Assembly (NCBI GenBank): GCA_016840095.1
Contig: JAEOSZ010000101.1
Location: 1-46,061 of the forward strand
Length of the DNA: 46,061 nucleotides
DNA from: Candidatus Heimdallarchaeota archaeon
GTDB lineage: Archaea > Asgardarchaeota > Heimdallarchaeia > Heimdallarchaeales > Heimdallarchaeaceae
Direction: 5' to 3'
The notes below the pieces were generated by a model. The model saw nothing but the letters and a program-made list of their open reading frames with translations. It was not told where the DNA came from and made no database searches. How positions within the stretch are numbered: position 1 is the first letter of the stretch; each line of letters opens with the position of its first letter. Of this stretch, positions 16,505 to 25,360 are shown in pieces. The translations under genes and the position numbers were made by a program.

Positions 16505-17086
16505 GTGAAGAAGGATATTCGAACCATTGGTATTGATGACGCAGCTTTTGACCGAGAAAAATCTTCAAAGGTTTTCGTTTTTGGGGTTGTTGTAAGGGGA
16601 AACAGCCTAGTTGAAGGTATTTTAAGAACGGAATTAACTATAGATGGTTTTGATGCAACAGAAAAAATAATCAATTTGGTAAATGAAAGTAAATTCAAAA
16701 ATCAAATAAGAGCTACAATTTTAGGGAGTGCTACAATTGCTGCATTTAACATCATCAACATGTTGAAGGTCTTTCAAAAAACATCAATACCTATTATTTC
16801 AATATTGCATGAGCCGCCTAACAACACTAAAGTACAAAAAGCTCTCACCCATCTTCCAGATTGGGAAAAACGCCTTGAAATTCTAAAGTCTAATCCAGCA
16901 TTAGAGAAGATTGAATTCATTAATCAAAGTGGAAGAGAATGCAAAGTCCATGTGCAATACTTAGGTTTCAAAGACATTAATGAGGTAAAAAATTTGTTAA
17001 AGAACACAACCTATACTAGTTGTGTACCTGAAAGTTTAAGGTTAGCAGATATGATTGGTCAGAATTTTAAGGACTACATAATTTGA
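16505..17086 (+). CDS. DUF99 family protein (endonuclease V-like fold)
   Basis: A 193-residue member of DUF99 (UPF0215), an archaeal family with an RNase H/endonuclease V-like fold and unproven activity. It opens 'IRTIGIDDAAFD' with the acidic pair of the first strand, continues 'VFVFGVVVRG', 'VEGILRTELTIDG', and has 'ILGSATIAAFNIINM'. The start is a GTG at 16505; no ATG occurs before the conserved N-terminus. It converges with and slightly overlaps the RNase III-like gene on the other strand. Confidence 0.88.
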   Translation: MKKDIRTIGIDDAAFDREKSSKVFVFGVVVRGNSLVEGILRTELTIDGFDATEKIINLVNESKFKNQIRATILGSATIAAFNIINMLKVFQKTSIPIISILHEPPNNTKVQKALTHLPDWEKRLEILKSNPALEKIEFINQSGRECKVHVQYLGFKDINEVKNLLKNTTYTSCVPESLRLADMIGQNFKDYII

Positions 17087-17550
17087 ATCTTATTATTTAG
17101 TCCTATATTATTGCACAAATCATTTACTAAATCTGTAAACGCTTTTGCACACAATTCTCTTTCATCCTCTTCTAATAAGTGCTTGTTAATCGTAATACTT
17201 TTTGTTAAAATAGAAATCATTTCTGTAATGGTAGTGGGATTTTTTAAATAAGAAAAAGCTACAAATGCTTCAACAGCATCACCCAAATCCCCAGCATTTT
17301 TTCTTGTTCCAACAAACTTCCTTATGGGAGAATTTCTACATGCATGTGCAAGGCATTTATCCCAAACCTTTACTCCCTGTAATTCATTAGTTACGTTGTA
17401 AACAGCTGCATTGTAAATAAAATTCACAATTGAATCACCAAATCTAGCTAGTTTATTATTCAGAAGTAAAGTATCCCAACCTTGATTTGGATCAAAAGAT
17501 GAAGTCAAAAGAAACAACCTACTCAATTTTTGCTTTGCATAAATCAACAA
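17074..17550 (-). CDS. RNase III-like domain protein
   Basis: A 158-residue protein that looks like a lone RNase III endonuclease domain. The signature region is 'NKLARFGDSIVNFIY', aligning with the bacterial ERLEFLGDSVL motif, and the second active-site segment is 'NAGDLGDAVEAFVAFSYL', aligning with ADxxEAxxGAxYL. By this alignment three acidic catalytic residues are kept (the Asp after Gly in the first motif; Asp and Glu in the second), while the first Glu is replaced by Ala. No double-stranded-RNA-binding domain follows. The start is uncertain: 17550 would overlap rpoL by 32 bases, and a TTG at 17526 overlaps its stop. Activity is not assured. Confidence 0.65.
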   Translation of the reverse strand: MLIYAKQKLSRLFLLTSSFDPNQGWDTLLLNNKLARFGDSIVNFIYNAAVYNVTNELQGVKVWDKCLAHACRNSPIRKFVGTRKNAGDLGDAVEAFVAFSYLKNPTTITEMISILTKSITINKHLLEEDERELCAKAFTDLVNDLCNNIGLNNKIQIM

Positions 17551-17803
17551 ATTCCTTTGATTGTTGTTCCAATCTTTCTAATGCGGAATTTATAGAAACA
17601 AGAGGATCTCCTGTCTTCTTCTTCATTTTTACTTGGAAAACTACAGATTCATAAAAAGATTCATCACGCCAATAACCAGCAAAATCTACTTCAGTATCTT
17701 GTAGTAATTCCTCACGTAAGAGATTGTACAAAGTGTGAGGGTCAGTAGCTTTGATATTAAATTTGAGGTAACCTTGTTCTTGTTTTAAGATGTTAATATA
17801 CAT
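17519..17803 (-). CDS. rpoL: DNA-directed RNA polymerase subunit L (Rpb11)
   Basis: A 94-residue subunit that pairs with RpoD during polymerase assembly. The conserved segment 'DPHTLYNLLREELLQDTEVDFAGY' carries the Rpb11/RpoL signature, followed by a long C-terminal helix (LVSINSALERLEQQSKEF). The order csl4, DUF2067, rpoL is common in archaea and supports the identification. Confidence 0.95.
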   Translation of the reverse strand: MYINILKQEQGYLKFNIKATDPHTLYNLLREELLQDTEVDFAGYWRDESFYESVVFQVKMKKKTGDPLVSINSALERLEQQSKEFVDLCKAKIE

Positions 17804-17865
17804 TTTATTGCCTCTGAGGTTTGTTTCAATGCTTGATTTAAATATTTTACCAGTCTAGACTAATT

Positions 17866-18540
17866 TTATTCTCTGAATAAAATTTTCTCAATTTCTGCAT
17901 CCTTATCCCTAGTAACTTGAAACTCAGTTTGTGTAGATTCACCAGATAATTTCTCTACCAATTCTCTTATACATTTCTCAGGATTGTAATTTATTGAAAT
18001 AGTGTTTTTTTGCTTTCTGAAATATTCCAATTCTAATCCTTTATCAAGAACAAATGATGGAGATAGTTCCGTACAATAACTAACTGTAGCTAGAATTCTT
18101 TTCATTACCTGGGTTCTAACATTTAAAGGAGTTTCCTGAATTAAATCATGCATAGAAGATAAAATCTTCTGAACGTCTCTCATACTTGCTTTTGTAACTA
18201 AGTTTTGATCTTCTACTTTTGATAATATATTAAGATGATTTAAGACTGTACTTAGGCTTTGTAATGAGATGATTTTGGAACCTATTTGTTGTATAAGTTT
18301 TAAATTGTGAACATAAAAGCCATCACCATTGAGGACAGCAGACTGATTAAACATCTTTGCGAGATTTTTAACTATAATAGCAGATTGGTTAACCATTTCT
18401 CTTTCTCCAAAGAGAGAAACTTTTGATTTTCCTTTTCTATAAGTAAAAACAAATTCTACATAACGTAATGAATCTGAGAGTAATTCCAGGAAAAATTCCA
18501 AGAGATCTTTTTTAACAATTGAAACATAAATCTCTTTCAT
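17866..18540 (-). CDS. DUF2067 family protein
   Basis: An uncharacterised archaeal protein of about 224 residues, recognised mainly by its place between csl4 and rpoL and by its overall pattern. It has an N-terminal alpha-beta half with 'FFLELLSDSLRYVEFVFTYRKG', central helices, and a charged C-terminal half ('NPEKCIRELVEKLSG'). The ATG at 18540 is preferred to a TTG at 18567. No catalytic motif is apparent. A role linked to the exosome or transcription is suggested only by its neighbours. Confidence 0.75.
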   Translation of the reverse strand: MKEIYVSIVKKDLLEFFLELLSDSLRYVEFVFTYRKGKSKVSLFGEREMVNQSAIIVKNLAKMFNQSAVLNGDGFYVHNLKLIQQIGSKIISLQSLSTVLNHLNILSKVEDQNLVTKASMRDVQKILSSMHDLIQETPLNVRTQVMKRILATVSYCTELSPSFVLDKGLELEYFRKQKNTISINYNPEKCIRELVEKLSGESTQTEFQVTRDKDAEIEKILFRE

Positions 18541-18583
18541 GGTTGTTCTTGCCAAACCGATCACCAATCTAATAATATACTTT

Positions 18584-19186
18584 CTATGTTTTGAATGCTA
18601 ATTTTCCACTTCCATAATCAATGGTTGTGCTTCTTTTCTCAAAATAAGAGCATTCTTTACACTTCAGTTTATTTCTCCCAATTTTATCTAATTGTGATCC
18701 ACATCTTGAACATTTAGCTAAAATAACTCCAAGTTGTGAACCTATTAATGATCCTTGCAGAGGAATTGTCTTACTATCTATAACTTTGGCTCTAACAATG
18801 TCGCCCAAACACACTGCTTCATCTACTGTATCCAGATACTCCTTTGAAAGCTGAGAAACATGTATAACCATTGTATAATTTGGATAAATTTCTCTGTTAT
18901 TTACATAATTTATAGAAACAGTAATCATTTGACGTGAAGCATTTACAACGCCACCTATTACGATATCCCCATTTCTAGGAATAACTGCAGTAGTTGGTTT
19001 TGACATTACTGAGATTTCATGTCTTTCGATGTTGATGCTAACTTTTCCTGCAACAGCTGCATAAATAAGGTTACCTTCAGTATAAGTTCCTTGTCCTCCA
19101 ATAAATTCTTCTGTAACAGCTAGGCGGGTTCCAGGAAAAACAAGTTCTCCAGTTTCCTTTGTTCTATCATAGATGTCTAAAGTCAT
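18584..19186 (-). CDS. csl4: Exosome complex RNA-binding protein Csl4
   Basis: Cap subunit of the archaeal RNA exosome. The 200 residues show an N-terminal domain ('ELVFPGTRLAVTEEFIGGQGTY'), a central S1 RNA-binding domain (about 66-145, starting 'AVIPRNGDIVIGGVV' and including 'IHVSQLS'), and a C-terminal zinc ribbon with cysteines 159, 162, 176 and 179. It heads the minus-strand group csl4-DUF2067-rpoL-RNase III-like. The catalytic subunits Rrp41/Rrp42 are not in this window. Confidence 0.95.
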   Translation of the reverse strand: MTLDIYDRTKETGELVFPGTRLAVTEEFIGGQGTYTEGNLIYAAVAGKVSINIERHEISVMSKPTTAVIPRNGDIVIGGVVNASRQMITVSINYVNNREIYPNYTMVIHVSQLSKEYLDTVDEAVCLGDIVRAKVIDSKTIPLQGSLIGSQLGVILAKCSRCGSQLDKIGRNKLKCKECSYFEKRSTTIDYGSGKLAFKT

Positions 19187-19347
19187 TCAATGTCACAACT
19201 GTCTTTTAATAATGAAAATAATATTGAATAAAATACCTTTCCATTAAGAACATTCTTATGAAACTTGTCGAAATATGGTTTGTTAGCAATTCTAACCTTC
19301 TTCTACAAAACAAAAACTATTTAACTTAACTGGTATTTCTTTCGTTG

Positions 19348-19995
19348 ATGGCAACCCCAGAGTTTGGTACAATCAGTGCAACAAGAATGGAGCTATTGAA
19401 TACTAGATCCAGGATTAAACTAGCTCAGAAAGGACACGATCTTCTAAAAGAGAAGATGGATGCTTTAGTTATAGAATTGTATGCCATCAAAGATGAAGTA
19501 AGAGAAGCAAGAAAGCAAGTTGAAGAAGAGTTAATGGTTGCTTATCAATCTCTAGCAAAAGCTGAAATGATTGTAGGACCTGATAAAATTAGGGACCTTG
19601 CACAATACGCACCTGCTGTCTTAGAAATAACCCCACAAACTGTAAGTATAATGGGAGTTAGGTCTCCAAGATTCATTGTTAATGAGATTCAAAAAGAAGG
19701 AGAAGATATTTTCTATGGGTTGACTAGTTCTAGTGCACAATTAGATAGATCTATTGTATATTTTCGAAAGTCACTAAGGACATTAATGGTTATTGCAGAG
19801 AAGATGACTTTACTTGAAAAATTGGCAGTTGAGATAAACAAGACAAAAAGAAGGGTTAACGCTCTCAATTATATCTTAATACCAAAATTACGTGCAACTG
19901 CGACTTTCATAGCTAGTACTCTTGAAGAACAAGAGAGAGAAACATTTTCAAGATTGAAGAGAGTAAAGGCAATATTAGAAGCTAAAAAACAATGA
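19348..19995 (+). CDS. atpD: A-type ATP synthase subunit D (central stalk)
   Basis: Subunit D forms the rotating central shaft of the A1 motor. The 215 residues show the typical coiled coil: N-terminal 'TRMELLNTRSRIKLAQKGHDLLKEKMDALV' and C-terminal 'INKTKRRVNALNYILIPKL' followed by another long helix. The ATG at 19348 follows a TTG by three bases. It stands alone, about 9 kb from the A and B genes with which it is usually cotranscribed. Confidence 0.95.
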   Translation: MATPEFGTISATRMELLNTRSRIKLAQKGHDLLKEKMDALVIELYAIKDEVREARKQVEEELMVAYQSLAKAEMIVGPDKIRDLAQYAPAVLEITPQTVSIMGVRSPRFIVNEIQKEGEDIFYGLTSSSAQLDRSIVYFRKSLRTLMVIAEKMTLLEKLAVEINKTKRRVNALNYILIPKLRATATFIASTLEEQERETFSRLKRVKAILEAKKQ

Positions 19996-20175
19996 ACAAC
20001 CATTCTTTGTAAAGCAGTTTGCATTTTTTCGTCAAAATAGAAAATATTCTCGAGATATTATCACCTTTTTTCAATTGGACACTTTGATAGAGTTTATTAA
20101 GTATAATCTTATAATTTAATAGACAGAGAAACAAATAAAAGTATTATAAATACAATAAAATTCAGAGGCAAGGAT

Positions 20176-21144
20176 ATGTCGCTTATAGATTGGTTTGAGA
20201 ATTTACCTCCACAAAGTTTAACTGATCCAGGAGTGAAGTTGTTAATTTATCTTTTAATTATCTTCACATTTCTAAGTGCACTTGTAGTGTTCATAACAAC
20301 TAGAGTTTATAGAAAGAAAGATTCCCCTTCTCTCCTTGATTTAGATATGGATTCAGATCTACCAACACCTACTGATATTCCTCCTTCAGAACGTATTGCT
20401 ATTCTTAAAATAGAAAAAGCGAAGTTCGAAGCTGCGCAACAAGCATTGTCTAACGCACATAGAAAGAAGGAAATTAGTGAATCAATATTTGGTAGGCTAT
20501 CAGTAAGATACGCATCTGATGTTAAGAAGATTGAAGATGAAATTGAGAAAACAACCAGAGAAGCTGAAGTTTCTCAATTAGAGCAAGAGCTAAAGAAGAT
20601 GCAGGGAGATTACTTAAGTAAAATTAAGGGTGAAGAGAAAATAGATGTTCCTTCAGCAACTCCAGCAACTGCACCTCCAGCTCCACCAACAACTGCTCCA
20701 GCACCACCAGTAGTTGCTCCAGCACCACCAGCCGTTAAACCAGCTAAGCCTGTTAAAGTTAAGAAGAAAAAGAAGGATAAAGCTGCCGCAACCCCTCCAA
20801 CACCACCAACACCCGCTGCACTTCCGTCAACTGGTACAGCAGCTCCACCACCACCACCAAGTGTGGGTAAGACACCTCCAGCTACAGCAGTTCCAACTCC
20901 ACCATTGCCAACAGCACCTCCAGGTGGAGCTCCAGCTACAGCACCTTCAATTCCAGCACCAACAATACCAACTCCAAAACCACCAGGTGTAGCCGCACCT
21001 CCTGTAACTGCTCCAGCAGCACCTCCAGCAGGAGGAGAAGGAGAAGGAGATCTGTTTGCTAAAAGTACATCAATAGCAGCTCTACGAAAAGAGATGTTAA
21101 AAGAATTAGATAGACTAAAGAAGTTCATGAGTGAACAGCAATAG
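20176..21144 (+). CDS. Proline-rich single-pass membrane protein of unknown function
   Basis: The 322 residues have a clear layout but no recognised family. One transmembrane helix near residues 21-44 (LLIYLLIIFTFLSALVVFIT) is followed by basic residues (RVYRKK), so the long C-terminal part probably faces the cytoplasm. A charged coiled coil spans about 73-155. A low-complexity linker rich in Pro, Ala and Thr (about 160-295) is broken by a lysine cluster (KPVKVKKKKKDK). A short amphipathic helix ends the protein (LRKEMLKELDRLKKFMSEQQ). The shape suits a tether between membrane and a cytoplasmic partner. It follows atpD after 180 bases containing AT-rich promoter-like sequence. Confidence 0.85.
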   Translation: MSLIDWFENLPPQSLTDPGVKLLIYLLIIFTFLSALVVFITTRVYRKKDSPSLLDLDMDSDLPTPTDIPPSERIAILKIEKAKFEAAQQALSNAHRKKEISESIFGRLSVRYASDVKKIEDEIEKTTREAEVSQLEQELKKMQGDYLSKIKGEEKIDVPSATPATAPPAPPTTAPAPPVVAPAPPAVKPAKPVKVKKKKKDKAAATPPTPPTPAALPSTGTAAPPPPPSVGKTPPATAVPTPPLPTAPPGGAPATAPSIPAPTIPTPKPPGVAAPPVTAPAAPPAGGEGEGDLFAKSTSIAALRKEMLKELDRLKKFMSEQQ

Positions 21145-21197
21145 AATCTACTTGATGAAGGTAAAATTCTCGTCTAAAAGGAAGGAAAATAAAATTA

Positions 21198-21225
21198 TTT
21201 TCTTTTCTTCTCATTTTTATTTTTA
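21198..21225 (+). terminator. T-rich terminator region
   Basis: A tract of nearly continuous T runs (TTTTCTTTTCTTCTCATTTT and more) follows the proline-rich gene by about 50 bases and precedes rpiA. This is the usual form of an archaeal transcription stop. Confidence 0.4.
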
Positions 21226-21299
21226 GTAATGATATTGAAAAAGTTTTAATTCAATTTATGTTAAAGGTTCACAATTACATTTAGATGGATGAGTAACTA

Positions 21300-22013
21300 A
21301 TGGTTTCAAAAGGTGTAAAGGTTTCGGAACATGAAAAAGGCAAGTTTTTCGCTGCCCAGAAAGCAGCAAAAGAATTCATATTTGACGGATTTGTTGTTGG
21401 AGTAGGAACAGGTTCAACTGTAAAACATTTTATCCAACAACTAGGTGAATTTGTAAACAAAGATGAACTAGAAATAATCACTATTCCTTCCTCTGCAGAA
21501 ACCCACCTTGAACTTGTTAAAGCAGGATTACCTGTTTCAACGTTACTTGAATATCCAGAAATAAATATCTATGTAGATGGGGCAGACATAATCACTAAAG
21601 ATTATGTTTTGATTAAAGGGGGAGGAGGAGCTTTAACTGTGGAAAAAATAATGGCAAGAGCTTCTGAAGAATTCATAGTAATCGCAGATAGCTCAAAATA
21701 TCCAAGAGATTTACTAAGTTATCCCGTTCCTGTTGAAATTATAAAACAAGCAATTATCACTGTGCTTCAACCAATATTCAAACTAGGGGGAGAACTCCAA
21801 TTACGCTATGGATCTGGAAAGAAAGGACCAGTGATAACTGATAATGGAAATATAATTGGTGATATAACCTTTAGACAAGAATATGATCCTTTCGGCATGG
21901 AAATGAATCTTAATAATATTGCAGGAATAGTAGAAAATGGCCTATTTCCCTCTGATGCTGATAAGATTATTATTGGACAAAAGAATAGTGCAAAATTGAT
22001 AAAAAAAAGTTGA
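21300..22013 (+). CDS. rpiA: Ribose-5-phosphate isomerase A
   Basis: Interconverts ribose-5-P and ribulose-5-P, supplying ribose for nucleotides. The 237-residue protein has the phosphate-binding loop 'VGVGTGSTVKHFI', the active-site block 'IYVDGADII', 'LIKGGGGALTVEKIMA' and 'IVIADSSKYP'. Length and motifs are typical. It converges with the PIN-ATPase gene with only four bases between stops. Confidence 0.96.
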   Translation: MVSKGVKVSEHEKGKFFAAQKAAKEFIFDGFVVGVGTGSTVKHFIQQLGEFVNKDELEIITIPSSAETHLELVKAGLPVSTLLEYPEINIYVDGADIITKDYVLIKGGGGALTVEKIMARASEEFIVIADSSKYPRDLLSYPVPVEIIKQAIITVLQPIFKLGGELQLRYGSGKKGPVITDNGNIIGDITFRQEYDPFGMEMNLNNIAGIVENGLFPSDADKIIIGQKNSAKLIKKS

Positions 22014-22017
22014 CAAG

Positions 22018-23829
22018 TTAAAGCATTGCAGTTATAGTATCACCTTTGTGATGAGCTTCCATCAGTAGCTTACCTATTTCTGTATTCTTTGCTACACTTA
22101 TTTCTCCAGTCTTACCAACTGTTAATTGAGTCAAGGGAGAGCCATTTATAGCGATTATTACATCCTTGCCAATACAAATGCTAGGAAATACAAGATTGAG
22201 TTTTCCTTTTGATGGATACATATCTAAAACAAATTCCATCTCTTCTTGCTCGCCAAAAGATTTTACAGTTATAGATAAACCTAATTTTTCCTCAATTTCA
22301 TCTATATTCCGTCCTTCCTTACCAATTATACGAGGTTTGTCTTTATTAGAAACAAATAGAGTTAGAGAATTTGGTGGTTCAAACTCATATGTAAAATCAT
22401 AAATTGAATATTGCTTGAGAACTTTTTGAATTTGAGCTGAATTTGCTGTTATTGATTTTCCCTTTTTGGAATACTTTAAGCTTGTCTTTTGAAGAGGAGA
22501 AACAACAATTTGTTCACCAAAAGTGTAGATTTCATATTCTGCTTTACCTGAATAAAAATCATTAACCTTAATCACTGGACGACTTAAATCCCTCTCAGTT
22601 AATCCAGAGGGCAACGACACTGTGATTTCAAGTGTATAAACCTTAGAAATCTGTCCTTCTGAGATGAAGATAATTGTATCTACAATCGAGGGAATAACAC
22701 CTAAATCAACTCTTTTGATAAATCTTTGAATGCCATCAATAGCTTGAGTAGCATGAACAACTCCAAGTAATCCTATACCTGCCAACCTTAAATCAGAATA
22801 TGTTTCAAAGTCTCTGGTTTTACGTAATTCATCGTATATTACATAATCAGGCCTCATTAAGAGTACCAAATCTGCAGATGCAGAGATATCTCCTTCAAAA
22901 CCGGACATTTGTGTTATTCTATTGTCAACTTGAAGATCTCGTGGATTCTCAAAGGTTTTAACTATTTTATCTTTATCAGCATAAAATTCTGCCATTGCAG
23001 TTGCAAATGTACTTTTACCTGCTCCAGGAGGACCAGCAATAATTATACCTTCGGCCTGTGTTTCAATCCTATCAAGTAGTTTTGCATCCACCTTGTAATC
23101 TCTCAATGTCAGTTTTACAATGGGTCTAACAGCTGTTATTTCCATAGCATCACTGAAAGGAGGACGAATTATCACAATTCTAGTACTTTTCAATTGAATT
23201 ACAGTTGTCCCATGTCTATCTGATTCTATGAAACTATCCTTTTCTCTAGATGCCCTTTCAATGACATCCTTTGCCAGTTCATCTAAGGTCTCACGAGTTA
23301 AAATTGGCTCTTCATCAAGAGCAATTAACTGGAAATTTCCAGGTAATCCTTTTTTGGCTAAAGGTAGGTTGTTCTCTCTTAGATGGATAGACATGGTATT
23401 CTCATCGAAGTAATCCTCTACCATCTTCCCGATGCTTTTTGGTTCTTCTTTCATAAAAACAACAGCTAAACCTTCAGCTTTTCCTATTTCAGCCATTACT
23501 CGATCAGAAGTAACTAGAATTGCATCATACTCTCCTGCAAGTTCTCTAATTTGCGCATCTAACTCTCCAATAGAAGCACCTCTAATTTGATTGTAAGTTG
23601 GTCGACTTCCATCTACAATCATACTAATGCCTCTTTTTGCACTGAAATCCCTCATTCGTTGTAACTCTTCTAAGGCTGTTATTCCTGTTGTCTTTCCTTG
23701 ATTTGCCATATTTTCAATTTCAGCAATCACAACTCTAGAAAGAACGATGGATTCAATATCTTCCTTTTCGTCAATATATTTCAGAAACTGACCATTAATT
23801 ATTGTTGAAGTATCTGGGACGTAATGCAT
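22018..23829 (-). CDS. PIN-ATPase-KH protein (PINA family)
   Basis: A 603-residue archaeal protein with three parts: an N-terminal PIN nuclease domain (VPDTSTI with D6, later LDAQIRELA and VTSDR), a PilT/VirB11-like ATPase with Walker A GPPGAGKS (266-273) and Walker B-type 'LVLLMRPDYVIYDEL', and a C-terminal KH-type domain with 'IIGKEGRNIDEIEEKLG'. The Sulfolobus member (PINA) has been described as a hexameric ATPase that acts on Holliday junctions with Hjc. A nucleic-acid role in repair or RNA metabolism is likely. The stop of endA lies nine bases upstream, so endA and this gene share a transcript. Confidence 0.9.
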   Translation of the reverse strand: MHYVPDTSTIINGQFLKYIDEKEDIESIVLSRVVIAEIENMANQGKTTGITALEELQRMRDFSAKRGISMIVDGSRPTYNQIRGASIGELDAQIRELAGEYDAILVTSDRVMAEIGKAEGLAVVFMKEEPKSIGKMVEDYFDENTMSIHLRENNLPLAKKGLPGNFQLIALDEEPILTRETLDELAKDVIERASREKDSFIESDRHGTTVIQLKSTRIVIIRPPFSDAMEITAVRPIVKLTLRDYKVDAKLLDRIETQAEGIIIAGPPGAGKSTFATAMAEFYADKDKIVKTFENPRDLQVDNRITQMSGFEGDISASADLVLLMRPDYVIYDELRKTRDFETYSDLRLAGIGLLGVVHATQAIDGIQRFIKRVDLGVIPSIVDTIIFISEGQISKVYTLEITVSLPSGLTERDLSRPVIKVNDFYSGKAEYEIYTFGEQIVVSPLQKTSLKYSKKGKSITANSAQIQKVLKQYSIYDFTYEFEPPNSLTLFVSNKDKPRIIGKEGRNIDEIEEKLGLSITVKSFGEQEEMEFVLDMYPSKGKLNLVFPSICIGKDVIIAINGSPLTQLTVGKTGEISVAKNTEIGKLLMEAHHKGDTITAML

Positions 23830-23838
23830 AATAAAACC

Positions 23839-24381
23839 TTAACCATCAATATTTATTTTTGTGAATTCTAATTCACTTACACTATAGTAGGAAACATCTC
23901 CTAAACCATCTATTACTGCGAAAATTAACTGTTTGCTAATCTCTTTTGCTTGTGAAACTATTTGATCTATCTCATCAATTTCAAACAAAACTCCCTCTGC
24001 CATTGTAACTACCAAAGCCAAGTGTTTAGCTTTATTTGGTGTAGCACCTCTTTCATATAACTCAAAGTAGTTGCCATTTTCTTTATGTTCCTTAACAACA
24101 TAACCTCGATTTCTCAGATCCTTGTATAATAAGAAGCGAACTAAGAAATCAGAAATCTTGTTTGAAAAATGTGCTACTACATCAGATAAAGGCATGGAAG
24201 ACCCCTTCTTATCAGGTATATCGATTTTTTTCCTTTCTAACAATAGAACTGTTTCATATGAACTGAGCTTAATGTGCCCTGCTTTAGTGTGTTTACCAAA
24301 CCAACCCTGACTATAGATTGTATTGCCTTCTTTCTCTTCTAGTAGAGCGTAATCATCATAAAGTTTAGCACCGATAACCAT
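23839..24381 (-). CDS. endA: tRNA-splicing endonuclease EndA
   Basis: Cuts introns from precursor tRNA at bulge-helix-bulge sites. The 180-residue length is that of the homotetrameric type. The catalytic triad is visible: Y109 in ELYERG, H120 in KAKHLALV, K150 in SKQLIFAVID. An N-terminal domain precedes 'FLLYKDLRNRGYVVK', the start of the catalytic domain. The two tRNA-Leu genes in this window carry introns in the strict canonical structure that the homomeric enzyme is known to accept. It precedes the PIN-ATPase gene in an operon and is divergent from taw2. Confidence 0.93.
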   Translation of the reverse strand: MVIGAKLYDDYALLEEKEGNTIYSQGWFGKHTKAGHIKLSSYETVLLLERKKIDIPDKKGSSMPLSDVVAHFSNKISDFLVRFLLYKDLRNRGYVVKEHKENGNYFELYERGATPNKAKHLALVVTMAEGVLFEIDEIDQIVSQAKEISKQLIFAVIDGLGDVSYYSVSELEFTKINIDG

Positions 24382-24418
24382 TTTCCTAGTAATAGTGAAA
24401 AGGGGATAATATTAAAAA

Positions 24419-25279
24419 TTGGTGTTGGAAGATTCTTTAGATTTAATGAAACTAAAAGAACTATTACAGACCTCATTAGAAGACAAACTTGATAATAAAT
24501 TGTTAGACAAACTTCCTTCAGGTTATTCTGTAATAGGTGATATAGCAATTTTTAGACATATTTCTCAAGAGTTAAGTGATTATAAATCGCAAATTGGAGA
24601 GATTGTTATCTATAATGATCCCCAGGTAAATGTTGTTGTTGAGCAGCTTTCAACAAATACAATTTATCGGAAACCCCAGATTTACCATATTGCAGGTGAA
24701 AAAAGAACTATAACCAAGCACAAAGAGTATGATGCAATTTTCCACATAGATGTTGCAAAAATCACATTATCTCCAGGAAATAAGGGAGAAAGAGGGTTCC
24801 TTATCAACACTGTTCAAGATAATGAAATTCTAGTTGATATGTTTGCTTGTATTGGAAATTTATCTTTGCCACTTGTTATAAGTAACCCAAGTATCAAGTG
24901 TTATGGAATTGAAATCAATGATGAAGCTTTTAAATTTTTAATCAAGAACATCAAGGAAAATCAAGTAGTAGATAGATATTTTCCTATTCATGGAGATAAT
25001 AGGAATACAACACCAAATAGTATTGCTACAAGAGTATTGATGGGTTATTTTGGAATTGATAAGCAACAGTTCCTCAGAGCAGAAGATGCAATCAAAGGAG
25101 AAGGTTGGATACATTATCACGAATTAGTAGAAAGGGACAATATAAAGAAATCAAAGAAAAAAATACAAGATTTACTAAAATCTGCAAACTCAGAAATCAA
25201 GTTAGATGATACAAGAATTGTAAAGAAATACTCTCCAAGGCTGAGTCATTTATGTTTTGATCTACACGTTATCAAATAA
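24419..25279 (+). CDS. taw2: tRNA wyosine-pathway aminocarboxypropyltransferase Taw2 (TYW2-like)
   Basis: A Trm5/TYW2-family Rossmann enzyme of about 286 residues. Two points separate it from Trm5: the substrate motif reads 'LSPGNKGERGF' (Trm5 has SPR...ER), and the position of Trm5's NLP motif reads 'RVLMGYFG', as in TYW2. The SAM loop is 'DMFACIGNLSLPLV' and an acidic residue lies in 'YGIEINDEAF'. Taw2 transfers the aminocarboxypropyl group of SAM to position 37 of tRNA-Phe. The start may be TTG 24419 or GTG 24422. It is divergent from endA, another tRNA enzyme. Confidence 0.85.
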   Translation: MVLEDSLDLMKLKELLQTSLEDKLDNKLLDKLPSGYSVIGDIAIFRHISQELSDYKSQIGEIVIYNDPQVNVVVEQLSTNTIYRKPQIYHIAGEKRTITKHKEYDAIFHIDVAKITLSPGNKGERGFLINTVQDNEILVDMFACIGNLSLPLVISNPSIKCYGIEINDEAFKFLIKNIKENQVVDRYFPIHGDNRNTTPNSIATRVLMGYFGIDKQQFLRAEDAIKGEGWIHYHELVERDNIKKSKKKIQDLLKSANSEIKLDDTRIVKKYSPRLSHLCFDLHVIK

Positions 25280-25360
25280 CCACTTTTCTTAACCTATTAA
25301 CTAAATTAATTTTATTAATCATAATAATTCTTATTAGCTGCTTCCCCAAAATTAGAATAT

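Noticed and set aside
20610..21128. Long minus-strand open frame rich in Gly, Ala and Val opposite the proline-rich gene
   Set aside because: It is the mirror of the Pro/Ala/Thr codons of the plus-strand gene, which has a clear membrane helix and coiled coil. The low-complexity glycine pattern is a by-product.
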